From Klenkia marina (GTDB lineage Bacteria > Actinomycetota > Actinomycetes > Mycobacteriales > Geodermatophilaceae), in contig NZ_FMUH01000002.1 in assembly GCF_900101025.1 (NCBI RefSeq), positions 840,135 through 904,134 on the forward strand: DNA of 64,000 nucleotides, given 5' to 3'. The position numbers and the translations under genes are program-made. The notes under the pieces are model-generated. The model made no database searches, had not been told where the DNA came from, and worked only from the letters and a program-made list of their open reading frames with translations. Positions 17,918 to 28,903 of this stretch are shown here, piece by piece. Each line of letters begins with the position of its first letter. Within the stretch, counting starts at the first letter, position 1.

Positions 17918-18799
17918 GTGTCCCCGGCCCGCCGTCCCGGACAACTCGTCGGGCGCGTCTTCCTCGGCCGCACCGCCTGTGACCGCGGCTGGCTGACGTC
18001 CGAGCAGCTGCGTGGCTCGGCATGGCGGCGGGTGATGCGCGGGGTCTACGCGGATGCGTCGTTGCCGGACACGCACGGCGTGCGTCTGGCCGCGGCGCGG
18101 CTCGTGCTGCCGCCCACCGCGGTGGTGGCCGGCCGCAGCGCTGCCTGGCTGCTGGGGGTGACCGAGGCGGCAGACGAATCGACCCCGGTGGAGGTGCTCG
18201 TCCCGCGGGAGCACCGGTTCGGCCCCGTGACCGGGCTCCGCATCCGGCAGGGCGGTACCGAGCCCGACGACCTCGCCGAGCTGCGCGGTCTCCGGCACAC
18301 CACCGCCGCGCGGACGGCGTCCGACATCGCCCGGTGGGAGAGCACGGCCGAGGCGGTCGTGCTGCTCGACCTGTTGCTGACCCGGCGTCTGGTGGACCGC
18401 GACGACCTGCACGAGCGCGTGGTCGGGCTGCCGGCCGGCCCCGGCACCCGGCGGGCTGTGCAGGCGGTGGCCCTGGCAGACCCGCGGGCGGAGTCACCGC
18501 AGGAGTCGCGCACCCGGGTCCTCCTGGCCCTCGCCGGCTTCCCCGTCGTTCCCCAGTTCGAGGTGCGGGACGACGACGGGCGCTGGGTGGCCCGCGTCGA
18601 CCTCGCGCTGCCCGACCTACGCATCGCCGTGGAGTACGACGGCGTCTGGCACGGTGAGCGGGGGCAGCTCAGCAGCGACCGACGACGGCTCAACCGGTTG
18701 ACCCAGGCCGGGTGGCTGGTGCTCCACCTGACCGCGGCCGACCTGCATCGCCCCGCAGAGGTGGTCGCCCGCCTTCGTGCGCTCATCGCCCTCCGGTGA
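17918..18799 (+). CDS. DUF559 / Vsr-like endonuclease-domain protein with AbiEi-like N-terminus
   Basis: 293 aa. The N-terminus (GQLVGRVFLGRTACDRGWLT, AWRRVMRGVYADASLPDT) resembles the winged-helix start of AbiEi-type proteins. The C-terminus (RVDLALPDLRIAVEYDGVWH, then DRRRLNRLTQAGWLVLHLTA) matches the PD-(D/E)XK-like core of DUF559/Vsr-type nucleases, with an Asp, a Glu-Tyr-Asp-Gly and a conserved Arg/Leu helix. No substrate is known. GTG 17918 is chosen because CAGGCT stands 6 nt upstream and related proteins begin close to PGQLVGRV. The frame is open upstream to ATG 17795 inside the left palindrome, so a longer product is possible. No partner toxin is adjacent. Confidence 0.75.
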   Translation: MSPARRPGQLVGRVFLGRTACDRGWLTSEQLRGSAWRRVMRGVYADASLPDTHGVRLAAARLVLPPTAVVAGRSAAWLLGVTEAADESTPVEVLVPREHRFGPVTGLRIRQGGTEPDDLAELRGLRHTTAARTASDIARWESTAEAVVLLDLLLTRRLVDRDDLHERVVGLPAGPGTRRAVQAVALADPRAESPQESRTRVLLALAGFPVVPQFEVRDDDGRWVARVDLALPDLRIAVEYDGVWHGERGQLSSDRRRLNRLTQAGWLVLHLTAADLHRPAEVVARLRALIALR

Positions 18800-18820
18800 T
18801 CGCTCGCGGTGGATGCCGAC

Positions 18821-18879
18821 CGGTGTCGGGGACATCGGGCTTCGGGCGCAGCCGTAGGACCCCGATGTCCCCGACATCG
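18821..18879. repeat. Palindrome pair, right copy, flanking the DUF559 gene
   Basis: CGGTGTCGGGGACATCGGG (18821-18839) and CCCGATGTCCCCGACATCG (18861-18879) are inverted repeats with a 21-nt spacer, the same spacing as the left copy at 17793-17851. The right arm is an 8-bp palindrome around CCC. It also lies between convergent genes and could terminate both. Confidence 0.9.
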
Positions 18880-18897
18880 GGGCAACCGGTCAGCGGG

Positions 18898-19635
18898 TCA
18901 GCGGCCGAAGAGTTGGGTCCACGTCGGGCCGGGGCCGCCGGTGACCATGCCGACGCCAAGCCGGGTGTTGCCGCAGTCGAGGATGTTGGCGCGGTGGCCG
19001 GGGCTGTCCATCCAGCCCGCCATCACCGACGCCGCGTCGCCGTAGCCCTGGGCGATGTTCTCCGCCGACGCCCCCGCCACCCCGGCCGCGGCGGCGCGGT
19101 CCCAGGGGGAGAGGCCCTCCGGGGTGGTGTGGCTGAAGTAGCCGCGGTCGCGCATGTCGGCGCTGTGCGCACGGGCGACCGCGGCCAGTCCGGCGTCGGC
19201 GGACACGGGGGCGCACCCGGCCGCCGACCGCTCGGCGTTCACGAGCTCGACCACCGCCGCCTCGGCGCCCGGGTCCCCGGGGTCGGCCACGGCGACCTGC
19301 GCGGGGGCCGGGGCGGGCTCCGGTGCCGGACCCGGCTCGGGCGTGGTGGGCACCGGTGCCTCGACGGTGGGCGGCTCGGTGGTGGGCGGCGCCTCGGTGG
19401 TGGGCGGTGCCGGGGTCACGGTGGTCGGGGCCGCGGACGTGGTCGCGGCCGCGCTCGACGTCCGTGCGGTGCTGCTCGCCGTCGCCGCGGCGGGCACCGG
19501 GTCACCGCCGCCCGGCAGCGCCCACAGCACGCCGCCCAGGACGCCGAGCACGGCCAGCACGGCGAGGGCGGGGACCCAGCGGCGCGGGACCCGCAGGCCG
19601 CGGGGGGTCCGGCGGTGGCTCCGGGGGGCGGTCAT
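18898..19635 (-). CDS. Secreted or anchored CAP-domain protein (SCP/PR-1 family)
   Basis: 245 aa. A basic N-terminus and one hydrophobic helix (WVPALAVLAVLGVLGGVLWA) act as signal anchor. About 85 Thr/Pro/Ala-rich residues make a wall-spanning linker. The C-terminal CAP domain starts at VVELVNAERSAAGCAP and contains HSADMRDRGYFSHTTPEG, GASAENIAQGY and GWMDSPGHRANILDC; the two His and two Glu positions of bacterial CAP proteins are present. The function of bacterial CAP proteins is mostly unknown. TACGGT lies 8 nt before ATG 19635 on the minus strand. Confidence 0.88.
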   Translation of the reverse strand: MTAPRSHRRTPRGLRVPRRWVPALAVLAVLGVLGGVLWALPGGGDPVPAAATASSTARTSSAAATTSAAPTTVTPAPPTTEAPPTTEPPTVEAPVPTTPEPGPAPEPAPAPAQVAVADPGDPGAEAAVVELVNAERSAAGCAPVSADAGLAAVARAHSADMRDRGYFSHTTPEGLSPWDRAAAAGVAGASAENIAQGYGDAASVMAGWMDSPGHRANILDCGNTRLGVGMVTGGPGPTWTQLFGR

Positions 19636-19772
19636 GGGCGACCACCGTAGCGGGGTGGACCGCGGGTGAGACGGAACGCGCACCGCGGCACGACCGTTGC
19701 CGGGTGGACCGTCCGCCCCGCACCCGGGATCCTGGGACGGCCCCACCACCCTGCAGAAGGAGCACGCCGCCG

Positions 19773-21104
19773 GTGAGCGACGTCTGGCTCAACATCGTCA
19801 TGGTCGTCGTGTTCGTGCTGATCGGCGGCGCGTTCGCCGGCGCCGAGATCGCGCTGGTCTCGCTGCGGGAGTCCCAGGTGCGGGCCCTGGGCGAGCGCGG
19901 CAGCCGGGGGAAGGCGCTCACCAAGCTCCTGCACGACCCCAACCGCTTCCTCGCCGCCGTGCAGGTCGGGGTGACCCTGGCCGGGTTCTTCTCCGCGGCC
20001 TTCGGCGCCAGCACGCTGTCGGCCCCGCTCGGGGACTGGCTGGTGGGCCTGGGGGTTCCCCGCGGCGCCGCCGACCCGGTCAGCTTCGTGCTGGTCACCA
20101 TCGGCATCAGCTACCTGTCGCTGGTGGTCGGCGAGCTGACCCCCAAGCGGCTCGCGCTGCAGCGGGCCGAGGGGTTCTCGCTGGTCGTCGCCGGTCCGCT
20201 CAACCGCATCGCCTCGGTGTTCCGGCCGGTCATCTGGCTGCTCTCGCGCTCGACCGACCTGCTGGTGCGGCTGCTGGGCGGGGACCCCAAGCAGAGCGGC
20301 GAGTCGATCAGCCAGGAGGAGCTGCGCGACCTCGTGGCCGCGCACGAGTCGCTGTCCACCGACGAGCGCCGGCTCATCGACGAGGTCTTCCGGGCCGGGG
20401 ACCGCGAGGTGCGCGAGGTCATGACCCCCCGCACCGAGGTCGACTTCCTCGAGGCCTCGCTCACCGCCAGCCGGGCGGCCAAGCTCATCGCCGACAACGG
20501 CCACTCCCGCTACCCGGTCGTCGGCCGCACCCAGGACGACGTCGTCGGCTTCGTGCACGTGCGCGACCTGCTGCAGCCCAACCACCCCGCCGGGCGGGCG
20601 GCGACGGTCGGCGACCTGGCCCGCGAGGTCAAGCAGCTGCCCGGGACGGCGGGGGTGCTCACCGCGCTGTCGGAGATGCGTCGCGAGAGCCACCACCTGG
20701 CGATCGTCGTCGACGAGTACGGCGGCACCGACGGCATCGTGACGCTGGAGGACCTCATCGAGGAGGTCATCGGCGAGATCTACGACGAGTACGACGAGGA
20801 CGCCGCCCCCGAGACCGACGAGCCGGCCGAGGGACCGCACGACGTCGACGGCCTGCTCAACCTCGACGACTTCGCCGAGGCCACCGGCCTGCACCTGCCC
20901 GAGGGGCCCTACGAGACGGTGGCCGGGTGGGTGCTGGCCGAGCTCGGCCGCATCCCCGCGGTGGGCGACACCGCCGAGCACGAGGGCCGGGTGCTCGCGG
21001 TCACCGAGCTCGACGGACGCCGGATCGCCCGCATCGCGGTGGCCCCGGCGCCCGCGCCGGCCATCGACGGCGACACCCTCCGCGCCGGCGCCGCTGCCAC
21101 CTGA
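19773..21104 (+). CDS. CNNM/CorC-type hemolysin family protein (DUF21-CBS-CorC)
   Basis: 443 aa. An N-terminal DUF21 membrane domain with about four helices (NIVMVVVFVLIGGAFAGAE, VQVGVTLAGFFSAAFG, VSFVLVTIGISYLSLVVGEL) carries the PKRLAL signature. Paired CBS domains (REVMTPRTEVDFLEAS; HHLAIVVDEYGGTDGIVTLED) and a C-terminal CorC_HlyC domain follow. The family includes Mg/Co transport-related proteins; direct transport by this member is not shown. GTG 19773 has AGAAGGAG upstream. Confidence 0.92.
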   Translation: MSDVWLNIVMVVVFVLIGGAFAGAEIALVSLRESQVRALGERGSRGKALTKLLHDPNRFLAAVQVGVTLAGFFSAAFGASTLSAPLGDWLVGLGVPRGAADPVSFVLVTIGISYLSLVVGELTPKRLALQRAEGFSLVVAGPLNRIASVFRPVIWLLSRSTDLLVRLLGGDPKQSGESISQEELRDLVAAHESLSTDERRLIDEVFRAGDREVREVMTPRTEVDFLEASLTASRAAKLIADNGHSRYPVVGRTQDDVVGFVHVRDLLQPNHPAGRAATVGDLAREVKQLPGTAGVLTALSEMRRESHHLAIVVDEYGGTDGIVTLEDLIEEVIGEIYDEYDEDAAPETDEPAEGPHDVDGLLNLDDFAEATGLHLPEGPYETVAGWVLAELGRIPAVGDTAEHEGRVLAVTELDGRRIARIAVAPAPAPAIDGDTLRAGAAAT

Positions 21105-21107
21105 GGA

Positions 21108-21166
21108 ACGGCCCCGTCCCACCCCACGGTGCACTCGGCACGCCGCGGGCCCCGGGACGGGGCCGT
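21108..21166. repeat. Hairpin element related to the 64-nt repeat, bidirectional terminator
   Basis: ACGGCCCCGTCCC (21108-21120) and GGGACGGGGCCGT (21154-21166) make a perfect 13-bp stem with a 33-nt loop between convergent genes. Stem and loop (CCCCACG...GCCGCGGGCCCC) closely resemble the element at 14002-14061, so this looks like a dispersed repeat family that doubles as a terminator. Confidence 0.8.
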
Positions 21167-21170
21167 CCCG

Positions 21171-22118
21171 TCAGCTCACCAGCGCCCAGGCGTCGCGGAC
21201 CATGGTGGTGAGCTCGGCGTGCTGCGGGTCCCAGCCGAGGTCGGCACGGATGCGCTCGGACGACGCCACGAGCTGGGCCGGGTCGCCGGCCCGCCGGGCG
21301 CCGACGACGACCGGCACGGGGTGGCCGGTGACCTCGCGGACGGCGTCGACCACCTGCCGCACGCTGAACCCGGTGCCGTTGCCCAGGTTGTAGATGCGGT
21401 GCTCGCCCGGCGCGGGGGCCGGCAGGGCCAGCAGGTGGGCGTCGGCGAGGTCGAGCACGTGCACGTAGTCGCGGATGCAGGTGCCGTCGGGGGTGGGGTA
21501 GTCCTCCCCGAACACCGTGATGGCGTCGCGCGTGCCGGCCGCCACCTGCAGCGCGATCGGGATCAGGTGGGTCTCGACGGCGTGGCGCTCGCCGCGGCCG
21601 AAGCCGGCGCCGGCCACGTTGAAGTAGCGCAGGCTCACCGCGGCGAACCCGTGGGCCACCGCGTACGAGGTGAGCATGTGGTCCACGGCCAGCTTGGAGG
21701 CTCCGTAGGTGTTCGTGGGCCGGGTCGGGGCGTCCTCGGTGATCGGGACGGCGTCGGGCTCGCCGTAGGTGGCCGCGGTCGAGGAGAAGACGATGCGCCG
21801 GCAGTCGACCGCCCGCATGGCCTCCAGCAGCGCGAGCGACCCGCCGACGTTGGTGTGCCAGTAGTCCTCGGGCTGGGTCTGGGAGACCCCGACCAGGCTC
21901 TTGGCCGCGAAGTGCAGCACCGCCTCGGGGCGTACATCGGCCAGCACCGGGGCCGAGTCGTGCAGCGAGGCCCGCACGAACGCCGCGCCCTCGGGCACGG
22001 CGTCGGCGTGGCCGGTCGAGAGGTCGTCGAGCACGGTCACCTCGTGACCCCCGGCCAGCAGGGCCGCCGTGACTACGCTGCCGATGTAGCCGGCACCACC
22101 GGCGACGAGAACACGCAT
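21171..22118 (-). CDS. galE: UDP-glucose 4-epimerase
   Basis: 315 aa. Interconverts UDP-glucose and UDP-galactose with tightly bound [20 protein letters not shown] is the Rossmann loop. [11 protein letters not shown] supplies the Ser/Thr, and [14 protein letters not shown] supplies the YxxxK pair. [28 protein letters not shown] and [11 protein letters not shown] are GalE signatures. TAGGCT lies 7 nt before ATG 22118 on the minus strand. The gene is divergent from the aminotransferase gene, with a 26-bp gap. Confidence 0.93.
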   Translation of the reverse strand: MRVLVAGGAGYIGSVVTAALLAGGHEVTVLDDLSTGHADAVPEGAAFVRASLHDSAPVLADVRPEAVLHFAAKSLVGVSQTQPEDYWHTNVGGSLALLEAMRAVDCRRIVFSSTAATYGEPDAVPITEDAPTRPTNTYGASKLAVDHMLTSYAVAHGFAAVSLRYFNVAGAGFGRGERHAVETHLIPIALQVAAGTRDAITVFGEDYPTPDGTCIRDYVHVLDLADAHLLALPAPAPGEHRIYNLGNGTGFSVRQVVDAVREVTGHPVPVVVGARRAGDPAQLVASSERIRADLGWDPQHAELTTMVRDAWALVS

Positions 22119-22144
22119 GCCCCGAAGCCTACGGAGGATCCGTC

Positions 22145-24943
<2,799 letters not shown>

Positions 24944-24983
24944 CGGCCTGCGGGTCCGAGCTGCGGCCTGCACACTCTCGGCC

Positions 24984-26141
24984 GTGACCACACCGCAGGA
25001 GCCGGCCGCCGGCGGCAACGTGATCACCCGGACCGTCGACCGGATCCGCGAGCTGATCCACCGCGGGCGCGCCCGGTACGGATGGTTCGACCACCTGGTG
25101 CACGCCGGGGGGCACTACAACCGCGCCCAGGCCGACACGCTGGCCGCGGCGGTCACCTACTACGCCTTCCTGGCGCTGTTCCCGGTCGTGCTGCTGCTGG
25201 CCTCCATCGCCGGTTTCGTGCTGGCCGGCAACACCGCCCTGCAGCTGGAGCTGGTCGGCGCCATCCAGGACGCGGTGCCGGGCAAGACCGGCAGCGACCT
25301 GGCGCAGTCGGTGGCCGGTGCCATCGGCGCCCGTCGGACGACCGGCGTGATCGGCCTGATCGGGTTCCTGGTGGTCGGCATCGGCGCCATCGACAAGCTG
25401 CGCGTCGGGATGGACACCATCTGGCGGGGCAAGCCCGACCCGCCCGACTTCCTCGGCGACCGGCTCAAGGACGTCGTCGTGCTGCTCGGCCTGGCCGGCG
25501 CCGGCGTGCTGTCGATCGCGCTCACCACCGGCACCACCGCGGCCTCCACCGTGGTCTTCGACGCGCTGGGCATCGACCGGGTCCCCGGCTTCTTCCTGCT
25601 CACCGCAGCGCTGGGCATCGGGCTGGCACTGGTCGGGGACACCCTGATGTTCCTGTGGGTGCTCAAGGGCGTGCCCGACACCCCGCACCGCGCGCGCATG
25701 CTGCTGCCCGGGGCGGTGTTCGGTGCCGTCGGCTTCGAGCTGCTCAAGCTGGTCGGCGGCTACTACCTGCAGATCCTCAGCGGCAACGTCACCGCATCGG
25801 CGTTCGGCGGTTTCGTCGGGCTGATCGTGTGGATCAACGTGGTCGCCCGGTTCGCCTTCTTCACGGCCTCGTGGACCGCGACCCTCCCGGCGGTCGAGCA
25901 CTCGGACGCGCAGGTGCCGCACGGCCCGCCCGCGCCGACCCGGCTGCCCGACGTGGTGCTGGTCGACGAGCGGGGCCCTCGTCCGGCGCCGCTGACGCTG
26001 GCCGCGGGATTGGTGGGGGCAGGGTTCCTGGTGGGAGGGGCCCTGATGGGTGCGGCGGCAGGTCGACGGGCAGCCGCCGTGCGCCACCGGCGGGGGGCCC
26101 GGGCGGGCCGGCCTCGGGACGGCGCGGCGGGGGACGCCTGA
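24984..26141 (+). CDS. YihY/BrkB family inner-membrane protein
   Basis: 385 aa. The YihY/virulence factor BrkB core of six membrane helices is clear (DTLAAAVTYYAFLALFPVVL, TGVIGLIGFLVVGIGAIDKL, VVLLGLAGAGVLSIALTTGT, ASAFGGFVGLIVWINVVARF). The C-terminus of about 90 residues adds another hydrophobic stretch and a basic tail. That region (25861-26141) is antisense to the 3' end of the carboxypeptidase gene. CACACT lies 7 nt before GTG 24984. Function is unknown; it is not an RNase BN. Confidence 0.9.
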   Translation: MTTPQEPAAGGNVITRTVDRIRELIHRGRARYGWFDHLVHAGGHYNRAQADTLAAAVTYYAFLALFPVVLLLASIAGFVLAGNTALQLELVGAIQDAVPGKTGSDLAQSVAGAIGARRTTGVIGLIGFLVVGIGAIDKLRVGMDTIWRGKPDPPDFLGDRLKDVVVLLGLAGAGVLSIALTTGTTAASTVVFDALGIDRVPGFFLLTAALGIGLALVGDTLMFLWVLKGVPDTPHRARMLLPGAVFGAVGFELLKLVGGYYLQILSGNVTASAFGGFVGLIVWINVVARFAFFTASWTATLPAVEHSDAQVPHGPPAPTRLPDVVLVDERGPRPAPLTLAAGLVGAGFLVGGALMGAAAGRRAAAVRHRRGARAGRPRDGAAGDA

Positions 26142-27429
26142 CGGCGCGGTCGTCGGACCAGCCGCCGGCGGGCACCAGCCGGACGGCGCGCCGGCGGCCC
26201 ACCATCGTGGCCACGACGATCGCCACCGCCCCGGTGGCCAGCGCGACGGGCAGCAGCACCGACTCCGCGGGCGCCTGGGTGGACGCCGGGTCGACGGCGG
26301 GGGACTGCGCCGCGGCGACGGCGGCCGCGGCGTCCTGGGAGGTGAGCGTGCCGTCGGCGGGGGAGGGGACCGGGAGGTCGACGGCGGTCGCGTCGGTGTC
26401 GACGTCCCCGGGGCGCACGAGGGTGCCGACGCCGCCGCCGGCGGGGGTGGCGAAGCCCCAGTCCAGCAGCCGCTCGGCCTGCTCGGTGGTGGACACCGGG
26501 TAGCGCTCGGTCTGCATGAGGCTGACCACCAGCCGCCGGCCGTCGCGCGCGGCCGCGGCCACGAACGTGTGCCGGGCGGCGTCGGTGAAGCCGGTCTTGC
26601 CGCCCAGGGTCCCCGGGTACTCGGTGAGCAGCGTGTTCTGGGTCTGGATCTGGTACCCGTCGCTCTTGCCCGGCACGGCGGGCATCTGGGCGGTGGTCTG
26701 CTGCAGGACGGCCGCGGTCGTGGGGTTCTCGACCAGCTGGGCCATGATCAGCGCGAGGTCGTAGGGCGAGGAGGTCTGCCCGGCGACGTCCAGGCCCGAC
26801 GGGGTGCCGGCGACGGTGTCCAGGGCCCCGATGCGCTGCGCGGTGGCGTTCATCGCCGCGAGCGTGGCGTCGACCCCGCCGGCGGCCCGGGCGAGGGCGT
26901 TGGCGGCGTCGTTGCCCGACTGCATCACCAGCGCGTCGAACAGCAGCGACACCGGGTACTGGCCGCCGGCGACGATGCCGACCCGGCTGCCCTCCATGCC
27001 CTCGTCGTCGGTGGTGCCCTCGACGACCAGCGTGGGGTCCAGCTCGGGGGCCAGGGTGAGCAGGGTCAGCGTCTTCAGGGTGCTGGCGGGGTAGTAGCGG
27101 CCGTGCGGGTCCTGTGCGCCGAGCACCTCACCGGTGTCGAGGTCGGCGACCAGCCAGCCGCGCGCGTCGATGCCCTCGGGCTGGGCCGGGGCGCCGGCGG
27201 CGGTGACCAGCCCGCGCGTGTTCAGCCCGTCGCCGCCCACGGTGCTGCCGTCGGGCGCGTGGCCCTGGGCGGGGCCGCCGTCCGGGGGCGCGGTCGGGGT
27301 GGGGGCGCTGGTGTCGACGGTGGGTCGGGCCCCGTCCTCGGCCAGCGCGGCGGGCGCTCCGGCCAGCAGCACGAGGCCGGTGACGAGTGCCACCGCGGCC
27401 GTGCGTGCACCGGGCAGCAGTGGTCGCAT
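25861..27429 (-). CDS. Serine-type D-Ala-D-Ala carboxypeptidase (DacA/PBP5-like)
   Basis: 522 aa. A signal peptide ends at about residue 30 (APAALAED). The SxxK motif is STLK (116-119), SGN is at 171-173 and KTG at 278-280. These enzymes trim the terminal D-Ala of cell-wall stem peptides. A Ser/Pro linker and one membrane helix (VLLPVALATGAVAIVVATMV, 391-410) anchor it. After residue ~430 comes a Pro/Arg-rich tail encoded entirely antisense to the YihY gene, a 281-bp tail-to-tail overlap. TAGCGT lies 8 nt before ATG 27429. Confidence 0.9.
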   Translation of the reverse strand: MRPLLPGARTAAVALVTGLVLLAGAPAALAEDGARPTVDTSAPTPTAPPDGGPAQGHAPDGSTVGGDGLNTRGLVTAAGAPAQPEGIDARGWLVADLDTGEVLGAQDPHGRYYPASTLKTLTLLTLAPELDPTLVVEGTTDDEGMEGSRVGIVAGGQYPVSLLFDALVMQSGNDAANALARAAGGVDATLAAMNATAQRIGALDTVAGTPSGLDVAGQTSSPYDLALIMAQLVENPTTAAVLQQTTAQMPAVPGKSDGYQIQTQNTLLTEYPGTLGGKTGFTDAARHTFVAAAARDGRRLVVSLMQTERYPVSTTEQAERLLDWGFATPAGGGVGTLVRPGDVDTDATAVDLPVPSPADGTLTSQDAAAAVAAAQSPAVDPASTQAPAESVLLPVALATGAVAIVVATMVGRRRAVRLVPAGGWSDDRAVRRPPPRRPEAGPPGPPAGGARRLPVDLPPHPSGPLPPGTLPPPIPRPASAAPDEGPARRPAPRRAAGSARAGRAAPARPSARPPGGSRSTRP

Positions 27430-27717
27430 GGTGGTGGACGCTAACGGTGCGGTCGCCCGTACGGCGGGGTCCGGAGCGTGTCGGGTGGTCGGCCGTGACG
27501 CGTGTGCCGGGTGTGCCGACCTGTGCCCGGGACGTGTCCGGGTCCTAACGATCGGGTCTCGGTGCCCGGGCAGGGGTGCCGGGGAGCCGTCGGGCGCGGT
27601 TAGCGTGCCGCCATCGCTGCCCCGCCCTCACGGGCCGGGGCCGGCGGACACCGGAGTGCACACCCCGGGGCGCCCCGACCTCCGGGCGGGCGACGTCCCA
27701 CACGAGAGGAGACCCCC
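27430..27717. promoter_or_regulatory. Divergent promoter region, carboxypeptidase / nucleoside importer
   Basis: 288 bp. TAGCGT (minus, 27443-27438) serves the carboxypeptidase gene. On the plus strand TAGCGT at 27601-27606 is a candidate -10 for the importer, leaving a 5' UTR of about 105 nt. No riboswitch fold was recognised. Confidence 0.4.
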
Positions 27718-28782
27718 TTGCGCCGAGCGCGTGGGATGAAGCTGGCCGCCCTGGCCATCGCCGGCAGCCTGGCCCTGGCCGCCTGCGCCAGCGACGAGCC
27801 CGCCGGCGGCAGCGGCGGCAGCGGCGGCAGCGGTGGTGGTGAGGACGGCCCGAAGATCGGTCTCGCCTACGACACCGGCGGCCGCGGCGACAAGTCGTTC
27901 AACGACTCGGCCTACGCCGGTGTCGAGGCCGCCATCGAGACCAACGGCGGCACCGTCCAGGAGATCTCGCCCAACAGCGACGCCTCCGACCGCGCCGACC
28001 TGCTCACCCAGCTGGCCGACCAGGGCTTCAACCCGGTCATCGCCGTCGGCTTCGCCTACGGCGACGTGATCGGTGACGTCGCGCAGCAGTACCCCGACAC
28101 CTCGTTCGCCATCGTCGACTCCTCCGGTGTCGACGTGGCCGACAACGTCACCGGCCTGCTGTTCGCCGCCAACGAGGGCTCGTTCCTCGGCGGCGTGGCC
28201 GCCGCCACCAAGAGCGAGACCGGCAACGTCGGCTTCGTCGGCGGCGTCGAGACCCCGCTGATCCAGGCCTTCGAGGCCGGCTTCGTCGCCGGTGCCCAGG
28301 CCGTCAACCCCGACATCACCGTGCAGGTGCAGTACATCTCGCCCGCCGGTGACTTCTCCGGGTTCAACGACCCGGCCCGTGGCCAGATCGTGGCCCAGGG
28401 CATGTTCGACGGCGGCGCCGACATCGTCTACGCCGCCGCCGGCGGTTCGGGCATCGGCGTCTTCCAGGCCGCCGCCGCCTCGGGCAAGCGCGCCATCGGC
28501 GTCGACTCCGACCAGTACGAGACCGTCGGCGACCCGGCCCTGCAGGCCGTGATCATGACCTCGGTGCTCAAGCGGGTCGACAACGCCGTCGAGGCCTACA
28601 TCGGCACCTTCGTCGACGGCTCCGTCGAGGGCGGCACCGACGTGGTCAGCGACCTGTCGACCGAGGGCGTGGGCCTGTCCTACTCCGGTGGCTTCATCGA
28701 CGACATCAAGTCGACCATCGACGAGTACACCCAGAAGATCGTCGACGGCGACATCACCGTGCCGGAGACCCCGAGCAACTGA
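27718..28782 (+). CDS. BMP-family ABC transporter substrate-binding lipoprotein (nucleoside type)
   Basis: 354 aa. TTG 27718 is chosen because GAGAGGAG lies 6 nt upstream. A lipoprotein signal peptide ends in the lipobox LAAC (Cys about 23), followed by a Gly/Ser-rich tether. The mature protein is of the BMP/Med/PnrA class (IGLAYDTGGRGDKSFNDSAY, FVGGVETPLIQAFEAGF, YAAAGGSGIGVFQAA, IGVDSDQYETVGDP). Characterised relatives bind nucleosides. Downstream cdd and deoA support nucleoside uptake. A 16-bp terminator separates it from the ATPase gene. Confidence 0.92.
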   Translation: MRRARGMKLAALAIAGSLALAACASDEPAGGSGGSGGSGGGEDGPKIGLAYDTGGRGDKSFNDSAYAGVEAAIETNGGTVQEISPNSDASDRADLLTQLADQGFNPVIAVGFAYGDVIGDVAQQYPDTSFAIVDSSGVDVADNVTGLLFAANEGSFLGGVAAATKSETGNVGFVGGVETPLIQAFEAGFVAGAQAVNPDITVQVQYISPAGDFSGFNDPARGQIVAQGMFDGGADIVYAAAGGSGIGVFQAAAASGKRAIGVDSDQYETVGDPALQAVIMTSVLKRVDNAVEAYIGTFVDGSVEGGTDVVSDLSTEGVGLSYSGGFIDDIKSTIDEYTQKIVDGDITVPETPSN

Positions 28783-28804
28783 TCCACTGCACAGCGGCAC
28801 GAGG

Positions 28805-28840
28805 ACGGCGGGCCCGGGCGGTAGCGCCCGGGCCCGCCGT
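28805..28840 (+). terminator. Strong hairpin between the substrate-binding protein and transporter genes
   Basis: A perfect 16-bp stem (28805-28820 with 28825-28840) and a 4-nt loop, followed by TTTCTCCT. It probably ends most transcripts of the lipoprotein gene, giving more binding protein than membrane complex. TACGGT at 28851-28856 is a candidate new -10. Confidence 0.8.
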
Positions 28841-28903
28841 TTCTCCTGTGTACGGTCCAACCGGCCGCAGTCCATGCGGAGCTCGAGCCCCTCGGGAGTG
28901 GTA

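Noticed and set aside
17918..18799. Complete AbiE toxin-antitoxin system
   Set aside because: Only an AbiEi-like N-terminus is present, fused to a DUF559 domain; no AbiEii nucleotidyltransferase toxin lies next to it.
17793..18879. Insertion sequence with terminal inverted repeats
   Set aside because: The flanking elements are palindrome pairs also suited to termination, there is no recognisable transposase and no clear target duplication. Kept as a repeat-bracketed nuclease-like gene.
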